DNA from: Phycisphaerae bacterium
GTDB lineage: Bacteria; Planctomycetota; Phycisphaerae; Tepidisphaerales; Tepidisphaeraceae
Reading direction: 5' to 3'
Assembly (NCBI GenBank): GCA_030448225.1
Contig: JAUJNJ010000070.1
Span: forward strand, 1-30,334
Length of the DNA stretch: 30,334 nucleotides
The notes under the pieces are model-generated. The model did not search any database and was not told the origin of the DNA. It saw nothing but the letters and a program-made list of their open reading frames with translations. The translations under genes and the position numbers were made by a program. This document shows, piece by piece, positions 9,504 through 17,011 of the stretch. Positions within the stretch are counted from its first letter, which is position 1. Each line of letters begins with the position of its first letter.

Positions 9504-10115
9504 GTGCTGTACCATGCCACAATTGTGGGAGACGCGTTCACCACCCTCTGGAACCGCGAACGGTGCGACGCCGCACGCAGGCACGCGCCGCCCGACTTCC
9601 GGCTCGACCTGCTGTTCGGCGGGCCGCACACCTCGATGCCGCAGTTCGGGCGTGCGGGCGCGCGGGCGGGAGACTGGATCTACCCCATCACGCTGCGCGG
9701 CGGCGTATTGCACCTGCTCGGCCGGATGCGCGTCGAACGCGTGCTCGACTTGGCGGAGTTCGAGGAACGGTCCCCGGAGCGCGCCGCGGCGTACGAGCCG
9801 TTCGACCTGGCGCTCCGGCCGTTCGACCCGCACGTCCGCCCGCCGGAGATGTTGTTCCTCGCGCCGACGTGCACCGACGAGGTGGTGATCGGCGAGGCGG
9901 GCACGCCGCTCCTGTTCGACCTCACGGTCCCGCCGGACGAGGTCGCCCGCCTCCGGTACGTCTCGCGGCGCGGCGAGCGGCCGATCAAGCACGTGAACCC
10001 CGATGCCCGCGTCACCTCCGCCGTCAGCCTCCAGGGCATCTACCGGCTCGCCCCGCCGTCGGCCGCGGTGCTGGCGTCGCTCGTGGAGTCCCGCATCGGC
10101 GGCGCGGCGCGCTGA
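9504..10115 (+). CDS. Hypothetical protein, possibly PUA/ASCH-like
   Basis: A 203-aa soluble protein with no signal peptide or membrane segment. The core GDWIYPITLRGGVLHLLGRM resembles the strand pattern of PUA-like (ASCH/EVE) domains, which bind modified nucleic acid; this is a loose impression. Conserved-looking blocks FLAPTCTDEVVIGEAGTPL and ERPIKHVNPDARVTSAVSLQGIYRL follow. The start is a GTG at 9504; a GTG at 9528 is possible. It lies alone on the plus strand between two minus-strand genes that seem to belong together, just after a palindromic element, so it may be inserted. Confidence 0.65.
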   Translation: MLYHATIVGDAFTTLWNRERCDAARRHAPPDFRLDLLFGGPHTSMPQFGRAGARAGDWIYPITLRGGVLHLLGRMRVERVLDLAEFEERSPERAAAYEPFDLALRPFDPHVRPPEMLFLAPTCTDEVVIGEAGTPLLFDLTVPPDEVARLRYVSRRGERPIKHVNPDARVTSAVSLQGIYRLAPPSAAVLASLVESRIGGAAR

Positions 10116-10375
10116 CGAAGCCCGCCCCACCGCTGACCGGGCAGGCGAACGAGACGAAATTCACATGATCTCGCGAAACCGCGTGGCGGGCACTTGCGGT
10201 TTTGCCGCGTGGGCCCGCCGCGGCCGCGCCGCCGCGCGAGAAGCAAATCGTCGTCCTGTTCGACGACTTCTTTGCTCCCCCGCGCGTGCCGCGTCGACGC
10301 GGCGAAACCGCAGCCGCCCGCCGCGCACCGCTCGCCGCCCGGATCGAAGAATGAGGGACGCGGTCGCGCTCCCCC
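10116..10375. other. Non-coding spacer with GC-rich inverted arms
   Basis: No gene seen. GCGGTTTTGCCGCG (10196-10209) and CGCGGCGAAACCGC (10298-10311) are inverted repeats with one mismatch. A similar pair occurs at 12327-12412. The spacer separates the ends of two converging genes, so a transcript-end role is possible. Confidence 0.5.
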
Positions 10376-11411
10376 CTACTTCCGCCCCTCCAGGATCTCC
10401 ACGGCTTCCTCCGACGCCTGTTTCAGCACCTTCGCCACCGCTCGGTAGTCGACGTTCATCGGCTTGATCGCCGCGTCGCCGGGGGCGCCGGGGCGGACGG
10501 AGTAGCGGGCGAACTTATTGGCGATGAGTTGTTGCTCGACCTCGGGCGACAAGAGGTAGTCGATGAGTTGTTTTGGCAGCCGCCTCACGGGCGGAGCCTT
10601 TCACGAGGGCGACGGTGCAGGGGATGGTGAGGGTGCCGACGTCGTCCTGGTCGGGCAGGACCATCGACAGTTTCCCCGCCGTTGCGGAGGGCGGCGTCGA
10701 CGTCGTCGTTGTCGGTGAGGCCGGCCAGCACGGTGCCGTCGCCGACCTTCTCGGCGACGACGGAGTTGCCGCCGAGGAGTTTGACGTCGTTGGCCTTTAG
10801 GTCGCGGAGGAACCGCGCGCGGGGTCCTCGCCCCACAGGACGTAGAGGGCCGCGACGTGGCCGCTCGTGGTGCCGGCCGAGGGGTGGGCGATGGCGATCT
10901 TTCCTTCAGTTGGGGGTCGGTCAGGTCGCGGATCGACTTGTTCGGCAGGATGTCCGCAGGGCCCGATCCGCCCCCGGCGCGGACGGCGATCACCTCGGCG
11001 CCCGCAGGGCCGAGCCGCCCAGAGCGACGCCGGGTCCTTGAACAGCGGCGGGACGTCGGCCGCCGCCGGCGACGCGTAGGGTGCGAGCACGCCGGCGGCG
11101 GCGAGGTTGATCGTGTGGAAGACCTCGTTGCCCCACCACACGTCCGCCCGCGGCCGGTCGCGCTCGGCCTCCAATCGCCGGGCCAGGCCGACGGATTTGT
11201 TCTTCTCGGCGTCGGTCTGGATGACGACGGCGATGCCGGTCCGTTTCGTGAACGCGTCAACGATCGGCCGGGCCACCGGCTCGTCCACGCTCGTGTACAG
11301 CACGACCGCCCCCGCCGCCGCGCCGCCACCGCCGTCACCGCCCCCCTCGTCGCGGCACCCCGCCGTCCAACCCGCCAGGAGCAACACCGCCACGATCCAC
11401 GTTCGCGTCAC
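10376..11411 (-). CDS. Iron-type ABC solute-binding lipoprotein, frameshifted
   Basis: About 340 aa from a GTG at 11411 with a GGAGGA ribosome-binding site 6 nt upstream. The leader TWIVAVLLLAGWTAGC ends in a lipoprotein Cys, followed by a Gly-rich linker. Then come VVLYTSVDEPVARPIVDAF, ADVWWGNEVFHTINLAAAG, KGKIAIAHPSAGTTSGHVAAL-like sequence, and the C-terminal QLIDYLLSPEVEQQLIANKF. This is the ferric-iron/2-aminoethylphosphonate-type binding-protein fold. The middle is spread over three frames (changes near 10600, 10830, 10910 and 11010), probably assembly errors. It should deliver substrate to the permease at 7601-9229. The ligand is not certain. Confidence 0.85.
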
Positions 11412-11446
11412 GATCGTCCTCCGTCTTGAGCCGTCAGCGAAATTCC

Positions 11447-11619
11447 GAATTGAACCACGGAGACACGGAGACACGTAGGTAGGAGGAGAAGACGAAAGAA
11501 GATCAATGAAGATGGATGGAGAGGACCCGCGGCACATATGGCGTTCTCATCCGGCGTCCATCCCTCCACCTTCCATCTTCCTTATCTCTTCCGACCTCCG
11601 TGTCTCCGTGGTTCAATTC
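11447..11619. repeat. Paired-arm ACGGAG repeat element, no gene inside
   Basis: Perfect 24-bp inverted arms (11447-11470 and 11596-11619), containing ACCACGGAGACACGGAG and ending in GAATTGA, enclose 125 bp without coding sequence. Nested inside are smaller inverted blocks around GAAGATGGA. The arms match those of the GxxExxY element at 6170-6635 in their ACGGAGAC core, so this looks like a non-autonomous relative. Confidence 0.85.
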
Positions 11620-11733
11620 CGCATTAATCGCGAGAACCCGTCAGATCCCCACCCGGAACGTGCGTCCCCGGCGGACGGTGCGGGCCCTAGTATAGGGACG
11701 TCGCCGAGTCCGGCCCGTCTCTGGAAATCGCTC

Positions 11734-12225
11734 ATGGAAGTCACCTGGCAGCAGCTCGTCGCCCTGTTCGTCCTGGCGATCCCGATCGCGTGCGTCGCGC
11801 GCACGGTCGTGTTCGAGGAGGTCTTCCGCGAGGTCCGCGAGTACTGCCAGGACCGGAGTAAGACCTGCCCCACCCTGCTGAAGCGCAAGTTCTTCTACCT
11901 GTTCACGTGCGAGTACTGCTTCAGCCACTGGGTGACGCTGGCGATGCTGGTCCTGATCGCGATCGGCCCGGGCCCCGCGTTCTACCTGATCTACCCGGAT
12001 TGGCGCGGGTACCTGTGCGCGTTCTTCGCCCTGGTGTTCCTCGCCAACGCGTACCTCAACCTCTACGCCCGCCTGCGGATCGACATCACGAGCGAGAAGA
12101 AGACGATCGAGGTGAAGGAGAAGGAGTCGAAGCTGGCCGACAAGGAGATCGAGGCCAAGGACACCGAGATCCGCCGCCTCGAGGCCGAGATCTCCGACGG
12201 CCGCAACGGCTCGAACGGGCGGTGA
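11734..12225 (+). CDS. Membrane protein with CxxC-W motif and coiled-coil tail
   Basis: A 163-aa protein. Hydrophobic segments lie near residues 7-25, 66-84 and 91-110. A C59-E-Y-C62-S-H-W motif sits just before the second membrane segment, and a highly charged helical tail (about 120-155, rich in Lys and Glu) looks like a coiled coil. The C-x-x-C-x-x-x-W motif next to a membrane helix recalls DUF1360 proteins, but the match is only by eye. Start ATG at 11734; the frame is open further upstream into repeat sequence, which I excluded. Role unknown. Confidence 0.7.
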   Translation: MEVTWQQLVALFVLAIPIACVARTVVFEEVFREVREYCQDRSKTCPTLLKRKFFYLFTCEYCFSHWVTLAMLVLIAIGPGPAFYLIYPDWRGYLCAFFALVFLANAYLNLYARLRIDITSEKKTIEVKEKESKLADKEIEAKDTEIRRLEAEISDGRNGSNGR

Positions 12226-12326
12226 GCGCGGCGTCCGTCTTCCGCGGGGACGCTCGTCCTCACGACCTCACACCTTGCACGCGCGCGGGTTTCATCGCCT
12301 CGCGTCGGACGGCGCGGTAGGCGCAT

Positions 12327-12412
12327 GCGGTTCCGCCGCGCGCGAGAGCGCGCGCGGAGACGTAAGAAAGCCAACCGTTGACATCCGGGACGCCGACTGC
12401 GGCGGCAACCGC
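12327..12412. repeat. GC-rich inverted arms
   Basis: GCGGTTCCGCCGC (12327-12339) and GCGGCGGCAACCGC (12399-12412) are near-perfect inverted arms with a one-base bulge. They lie between the ends of converging genes (12225 and 12416), similar in sequence and position to the arms at 10196-10311. Confidence 0.45.
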
Positions 12413-12415
12413 GAT

Positions 12416-12881
12416 TCACGTCCCCGGCGCGGCCAGCGCCTTGCGGAACACGATCTTGTCGTCGCCCGCCTTATAGAAGTCGCGGATGCGGGCCTCCTGG
12501 TCGTACCCGCACTTGCGGTAGAACGCCCGCGTGCGCTCCAGGGCCGGCAGCCCCGACGTCTCCACGAGCAGGATGCGCGCGCCGCGAACCGCCAGCGCCT
12601 GTTCGACGTGGCGGAGCAGCGCCCCGCCGCGGCCCTGCCCCTGGCGGTCGGGGCGGACGGCGATGAGGTAGAGGTTCCACGTTCCGTCGGTCATCCGCCA
12701 AGCGCGTAGTACGCGACCCCGCCGGCCGGCCGTCGCCGCCATCGTCGGTGACCCATCGAGTCCGTCGAAGTGGGCGGCGAGCATCTCGCCCACCTCCGCG
12801 AGTTCGTTCGGCTGAACAGGCCGCTCGCCCGCCAGGCGACTGCGCCGCGGCGGTGTCGTCTGGCGTGCTCGGTCGAATCAT
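12416..12881 (-). CDS. GNAT-family N-acetyltransferase, frameshifted
   Basis: About 155 aa from the ATG at 12881 (MIRPSTPDDTAA, a typical GNAT opening). The acetyl-CoA site is intact: LYLIAVRPDRQGQGRGGALL contains the motif A pattern R/Q-x-x-G-x-G/A (QGQGRG). The C-terminal half, ERTRAFYRKCGYDQEARIRDF, is the usual GNAT end. Frame changes near 12820 and 12710 disrupt the N-terminal third. The acyl acceptor cannot be told. It is the last of a series of small minus-strand genes. Confidence 0.85.
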
Positions 12882-13020
12882 GGCGTGCTCCGGCGGACGG
12901 AAATCGGATGAGGGGCGCGTGACGCGCGAAGGGCGAGCGGCCTCTGCGGCCCGCGCGCGCTCGACGGGACGAGCATACCAGTTCATCGGCGCCGCCCGGC
13001 GTGCGCCCCTGTCGGCGACG

Positions 13021-13440
13021 CTACCCGACGTTGTACCTGAACTGCCCGCGCGGGCCGCGGCCGCCGTCAGGATCAGCCGCTCCGCGGAGGTCCCAGAGGA
13101 CGTCCGCCACCGCGCTGCGCCGGCCGCCGCCGAGCGTCGCGCCGCCGAGGCGTTCGAGCGTTGCGACGAGCGTGTCGACGGTGCGAAGACCCTCGCTGGC
13201 GTCGAACCATTTCGGCGGGGCTTCTCCAGCCCTTCCTGCTCGTACTCCTCATCGGTCAGCATTTCCGAGTCGTCGAAGTGGTCCGGAGATCGGCCGCACG
13301 CCCGCCTCGCGGCAGTACGCGTCGAGTTCGTCGGCGACGTAGGGCAAGCTCTGGCCGTAGACGAGCCCCCGGCGGTCCGGGTCCATGTCCGGCGGCAGGC
13401 CCTGAAAGCCGCTCGTGCTGAGTTGAATCGTCGCCGACAT
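13021..13440 (-). CDS. Hypothetical protein, frameshifted
   Basis: About 138 aa assembled from frames: MSATIQLSTSGFQGLPPDMD, then GLVYGQSLPYVADELDAYCR, LTDEEYEQEGLEKP, and a tail ending GQFRYNVG with stop at 13021. It is soluble and acidic in the middle, and no family was recognised. Frame changes occur near 13285 and around 13100-13220. The ATG at 13440 is the clearest start. It lies between the gene ending near 13523 and the GNAT gene on the same strand. Confidence 0.55.
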
Positions 13441-13522
13441 CGACACGAGTTTTACTCTCCTCTCACACGCCCGCCGCCCTGGTCTGAGCGATGCCCCGTC
13501 CGCCGATTCGCCGCGGTGACGG

Positions 13523-13915
13523 TCAGGCGGGCCGGTCCGGACGGCCTGAACCGCATGGTAGCACGGGCCGGTGCCCGGCACGTCGACGACGCGAAAGCCG
13601 CGGCGTTGTAAGCAGCTCACGGAGTTTCACATTCGGCCAGCGCAGTGCACCGCGTGGACGCCAGTCGAGGAACGCCAGCCCGCGGCGGCGGCGGCCGCTG
13701 CGCCAGCACGGCGATCGCGGGGAGGATACCTTCGCCGCCGCCGTCGTTGGCCGAGTTCGAGCACGAGCGAGCGATCGTCGACCCAGAACCGCCCGAGGAC
13801 CTCGGCCGTGCCGGCGTCGAAGACGATCGCCTCACGCGTGACGACGGAGCGTTCGAGGACGCCATTCGGCAAGCGCGAGGATCTCGTCGGCGGTCAACCC
13901 GTTGAACTTGATCAC
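13523..13915 (-). CDS. Hypothetical protein, frameshifted
   Basis: About 130 aa. The GTG at 13915 (VIKFNGLTADEILALAE) has a GAGGAGGGG ribosome-binding site upstream and overlaps the stop of the preceding gene (GTGA). Reading on through other frames gives RSVVTREAIVFDAGTAEVLG, RFWVDDRSLVLEL, GGGEGILPAIAVLAQR, VKLRELLQRRGF and VVDVPGTGPCYHAVQAV. The block order (acidic strand pair, GILPAI helix, then RRGF with a final strand) is reminiscent of an acetyltransferase-like domain, but no signature is visible. The end is uncertain: one frame stops at 13523. Confidence 0.5.
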
Positions 13916-14111
13916 CGTCGCCCCTCCTCGTCCCGCCGCGGCCCGGGACACTCACCCGCCACCGTCTCGGCCAGTCGCGGCACCGGCGGATGACGTGGTA
14001 ATCGTTTTGCGGCCGACTATCCGGATCACTCAACCCGATCGCGGGCTTTCGCAAGGCCATTGCGGCCAGCCACAGGCCGATCAGCAGGAGCAGCCCGGCC
14101 GGGACGAACAT
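13912..14111 (-). CDS. Small single-pass membrane protein
   Basis: About 66 aa: MFVPAGLLLLIGLWLAAMAL is a start plus membrane helix, followed by a short cytoplasmic part ending VPRLAETVAGEC and PRRDEEGRR before the stop at 13912. One frame change near 14000 is needed. The ATG directly follows the TAG of the upstream gene, and the stop overlaps the next start, so it is in a tight operon. Function unknown. Confidence 0.5.
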
Positions 14112-14288
14112 CTACGCCGCTTCTTTGAAGTAAAGCTCCACGCCGAGGCCGGGTCGCGACCACTGCTGCCGCAACCGGTCGGCCGACGCCACGTGCCCGG
14201 CGGCCACGCAGACGCTGGCGGCGACGAGGCAGGTGGCCGAGAAGATCGCGTAGATGATGCCGGTGGTTTCCGTCTGCCGCATAATCAT
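14112..14288 (-). CDS. Small membrane protein (58 aa)
   Basis: A complete frame MIMRQTETTGIIYAIFSATC through to YFKEAA, with one predicted membrane helix at about residues 10-30. Its TAG is immediately followed by the ATG of the next membrane protein. Together with the zinc-ribbon-like gene upstream and the genes downstream it looks like one transcript. An internal ATG at residue 3 is an equally good start. Confidence 0.5.
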   Translation of the reverse strand: MIMRQTETTGIIYAIFSATCLVAASVCVAAGHVASADRLRQQWSRPGLGVELYFKEAA

Positions 14289-14339
14289 TCGATGTCCGAT
14301 GGCCTGTCAGCGCCGCTACCGGGATGCACGCGAGCGGCG

Positions 14340-14696
14340 TCAGCATTCGGCTTCCGGTTTCGGACGGAACAACTGTTTCGGCACGTCGTCCGCCGCGGGC
14401 AGGAAGCGGTGACGCTGGCGGTCGGGCGTCTCGACGTAAAGCGACCCGCAGACGCGGCACTGCCACGCCAGCGGCATCGGGAACTCGCGCCAGTCGAACT
14501 TGGGGGTCGGGGTCGGCCCGCCCGCCGCCCTGTGGCCCCCCGCGATCGCCACGGCGGGTTCGATCGCCGCGACCAGCACGTCGGCGAACGCGACGTAATC
14601 CTTATCGGCGATCAGGTGGGCGACGAACGACCGGTTGTCCGTGTTGTTCAAGAACTCCGTCTGGCCGCAGTCGCAGGCGAACTCCAGCCTACCCAA
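14340..14696 (-). CDS. Zinc-ribbon-like hypothetical protein, TTG start
   Basis: A 118-aa protein with two Cys pairs, C8-x-C10 (FACDCGQTEF) and C80-x-x-C83 (WQCRVCGSLYVE), probably one metal site. The TTG at 14696 is chosen because a strong GGGAGGTG ribosome-binding site lies just upstream and the protein-like sequence begins there; the longer frame upstream is unconvincing. The middle holds helices around HLIADKDYVAFADVLVAAIE. No known family. It is the first of the minus-strand series that ends with the GNAT gene. Confidence 0.7.
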   Translation of the reverse strand: MGRLEFACDCGQTEFLNNTDNRSFVAHLIADKDYVAFADVLVAAIEPAVAIAGGHRAAGGPTPTPKFDWREFPMPLAWQCRVCGSLYVETPDRQRHRFLPAADDVPKQLFRPKPEAEC

Positions 14697-14929
14697 GGCG
14701 CACCTCCCTTCAGCGCGGACGCTCGTCATCCTCATCGGCCCGCACAAGGACGTCCGCGGTGACGAACAGAGCGTCACCCGCGCGAGACCGGCGGTCAACA
14801 GCATACCGTCCGGCGTGGGCAACCCGCCCTGCCGCTGTGGCGGCCGGCCGCCGTGGCGCGGGTCCGCCCGCTGTACCGGCGGCGGAACTTTTCCGGGTCG
14901 CCCCGCGTGGTCATTCCGCCCGGTTCGCT

Positions 14930-14959
14930 TTGGCAATCGGCGCCCGAACGGCTTAAGAT
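14930..14959 (+). promoter_or_regulatory. Likely sigma70-type promoter of recJ
   Basis: TTGGCA at 14930-14935 (5 of 6 consensus) and TAAGAT at 14954-14959 are spaced by 18 nt. Transcription would begin near 14966, giving a leader of about 30 nt to the ATG at 14997. The rest of 14697-14929, between divergent genes, shows nothing else I can name. Confidence 0.5.
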
Positions 14960-14996
14960 CAGGCCGTCTCTTCCCCTGATGTCTTTTCGAGCACGG

Positions 14997-16814
14997 ATGC
15001 ATCGCCCCCGACGTTGGAACCTCGCCGCCCCCCACGACGGCGCCGCCGACCTGGCGGCGCGGCTGAAGACGTCGCCGATCGTGGCGCAAATCCTGCTGGG
15101 GCGGGGGTATGGGGAGGTCGACGCCTGTCGCGACTTTCTCAACCCGAACCTGAAGTGCCTGCACGCCCCGGCCCTGATCCCCGGGCTGGTCCGGGCGGCC
15201 GACCGGGTGGCGCGGGCGATCCGGGACAAGGAAAAAATCGTCATCTACGGCGACTACGACGTCGACGGCATCACCGCCACGTCGATCCTCTGGCACGCCG
15301 TGCGGGTGCTCGGCGGCGTCGCCGACTACTACATTCCCCACCGCATCGACGAGGGGTACGGCCTCAACGCCGACGCGCTGACCCAGATCTGCGACGACGG
15401 CGCCCGCCTCATCATCACCGTCGACTGCGGCGTCACCGCGATCGAACAGGCGAAGATCGCCCGAAGCCGCGGCGTAGACCTCATCATCACGGACCATCAC
15501 GAATGGAAGAGTGGTAGTGTGGTGGAGTGGTCGGGTGGTGGAGTGAATGACCCCACCACCCCCCCACTCGACCACTCCACCACCTCCCCGCTCCTGCCCG
15601 ACTGCTACGCCGTCGTGCACCCGCGCCTGCCGCACGCCGGGCCGGCGTACCCCAACGACGCGCTGTGCGGTGCGGGGGTGGCGTTCAAGCTGGCGTGGGG
15701 CGTCGGGCTGGCGATGACCGGCCACGACCGCGTGAGCGAGGCGTTCCGGGCGTTCCTGCTCGACGCGACGGCGCTGGCGGCGCTGGGCACGATTGCCGAC
15801 GTGGTGCCGCTGGTCGGCGAGAATCGGGTGCTGGCGCACTTCGGGCTGTCGGGGCTCAAGAGCAGCAAGCTGGCCGGGCTGCGGGCGCTGATCATGTCGG
15901 CGGGGCTGGCGCAGCAGCAGAAGCTCGACAGCTACGACGTCGGCTTCAAGCTCGCGCCGCGCCTCAACGCCTGCGGCCGGATGGGCCACGCGGCGCTGGC
16001 CGTGGAGATGATGACCCGCGCCGACGCCGGCCGGGCGGCGGAGATCGCCGACTACCTCGAGCAGCAGAACCGCCAGCGCCAGGCGCTGGAGCGCAAGATC
16101 ATCGAGCAGGCCGCCGCGCAGGTGACCGAGGCGGGCGGGCCGGACGGCACGTGCGCGCTCGTGCTCGGGCGGCAGGAGTGGCACCCGGGCGTGATCGGGA
16201 TCGTCGCGTCGCGCCTCGTCGACAAGTTCCACCGCCCGGTCGTGATGATCGCCCTCGACGGCGACGGCCGCGGGCAGGGGAGCGCCCGCTCGATCAACGG
16301 CTTCCACCTCGCCCGCGCGCTCGACGCCTGCGGCCAGCACCTCGAGACCCACGGCGGGCACGAGATGGCGGCGGGCCTCAAGCTCCGCGCGGGCAGGCTC
16401 GACGAATTCCGCGGCGCGTTCTGCGCCTACGCCGGCTCGGTGCTGAAGCCGGCCGACCTCGTGCCCGAGTTGCGGCTCGACACGCTGGCCGAACTGCAAC
16501 AGGTGACCGAGGCGCTCGTGAAGGACATGGCCCGCCTCGGCCCGTTCGGCCACGGCAACCGCAAGCCGCTGCTCTGCTGTCGCGGCCTGGAGGTGACCGC
16601 GCCGGCCCGCCGGGTGGGCAACGGCGGCGACCATTTGCAGATCCACGTGCGCCAGGGGGAGCGGATGATGAAGTGCATCGCGTTCGGCCACGGCGCGCTC
16701 GACGTGCGCCTCACGCCCGGCACGATGATCGACCTCGCCGTCGAGCCCCGCCTCAACGAGTTCAACGGCCGCACGAGCGTCGAGCTCGAAGTGCGGGACC
16801 TGCAGTTCCAGTAG
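14997..16814 (+). CDS. recJ: Single-stranded-DNA exonuclease RecJ
   Basis: A 605-aa 5'-3' single-strand exonuclease of recombination and mismatch repair. DHH-family motifs are intact: GDYDVDG (residues 85-91), VDCG (142-145) and TDHHE (165-169). The DHHA1 part follows with HPGVIGIVASRLVDKFHRP and THGGHEMAAG, and then a C-terminal OB-like domain. I prefer the ATG at 14997, since the promoter leaves too short a leader for the ATG at 14979; neither has a strong ribosome-binding site. Odd feature: about 30 residues after TDHHE, Gly/Ser/Thr/Pro-rich, are encoded by an in-frame palindromic repeat (15519-15583). Length is otherwise normal and the frame is unbroken. Confidence 0.95.
   Translation: MHRPRRWNLAAPHDGAADLAARLKTSPIVAQILLGRGYGEVDACRDFLNPNLKCLHAPALIPGLVRAADRVARAIRDKEKIVIYGDYDVDGITATSILWHAVRVLGGVADYYIPHRIDEGYGLNADALTQICDDGARLIITVDCGVTAIEQAKIARSRGVDLIITDHHEWKSGSVVEWSGGGVNDPTTPPLDHSTTSPLLPDCYAVVHPRLPHAGPAYPNDALCGAGVAFKLAWGVGLAMTGHDRVSEAFRAFLLDATALAALGTIADVVPLVGENRVLAHFGLSGLKSSKLAGLRALIMSAGLAQQQKLDSYDVGFKLAPRLNACGRMGHAALAVEMMTRADAGRAAEIADYLEQQNRQRQALERKIIEQAAAQVTEAGGPDGTCALVLGRQEWHPGVIGIVASRLVDKFHRPVVMIALDGDGRGQGSARSINGFHLARALDACGQHLETHGGHEMAAGLKLRAGRLDEFRGAFCAYAGSVLKPADLVPELRLDTLAELQQVTEALVKDMARLGPFGHGNRKPLLCCRGLEVTAPARRVGNGGDHLQIHVRQGERMMKCIAFGHGALDVRLTPGTMIDLAVEPRLNEFNGRTSVELEVRDLQFQ
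15519..15583. repeat. Palindromic repeat inserted in frame in recJ
   Basis: GTGGTGGAGTGGTCGGGTG (15519-15537) pairs with the inverted CACTCGACCACTCCACCAC (15565-15583), 18 of 19 matching. The arms have an irregular GTGG/GAGTG period. Translated they give VVEWSGGGV and PPLDHSTTSP, unlike normal RecJ, where the TDHHE motif leads directly to a segment such as LPDCYAVVHPR. The coding frame is kept across it. Confidence 0.85.
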
Positions 16815-16941
16815 ACCCCCGCACTCCCACCTTCGAGCACATTCCGACTGTCTGACGACGAATACGCGTCGCGCCGCGCCGCGCGCGCGTCGAAGGGTGC
16901 TTCTGTAGCGTGGTGAACGTCCCCGGCGACGGCGCATGACT

Positions 16942-16968
16942 GGCGTGGCCACCGCAGGTGGCCACGCC
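16942..16968. repeat. 27-nt REP-like hairpin, copy 2
   Basis: GGCGTGGCCACC (16942-16953), loop GCA and GGTGGCCACGCC (16957-16968) form a perfect 12-bp stem. It lies between the converging recJ and galK genes, where it could stop transcription from both sides, but there is no T-tract. The near-identical hairpin at 234-260 argues for a dispersed repeat. The remaining 16815-17011 shows no gene. Confidence 0.65.
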
Positions 16969-17011
16969 GCCGTGCGCGCGGGGACCCTACTTGCCGACTC
17001 GACTATTCACC

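Noticed and set aside
9462..10130. Long minus-strand frame of 222 aa opposite the 9504 gene
   Set aside because: It is Arg/Ala-rich with no motif, while the plus-strand frame has balanced composition and protein-like blocks; it is a shadow frame.
14340..16952. An 870-aa minus-strand frame covering recJ
   Set aside because: Apart from its last 118 residues (the zinc-ribbon-like gene) it is the antisense of recJ and has no domain features.
16942..16968. Intrinsic terminator between recJ and galK
   Set aside because: The hairpin is strong but no T-tract follows on either strand, and a near-copy exists elsewhere, so it is listed as a repeat.
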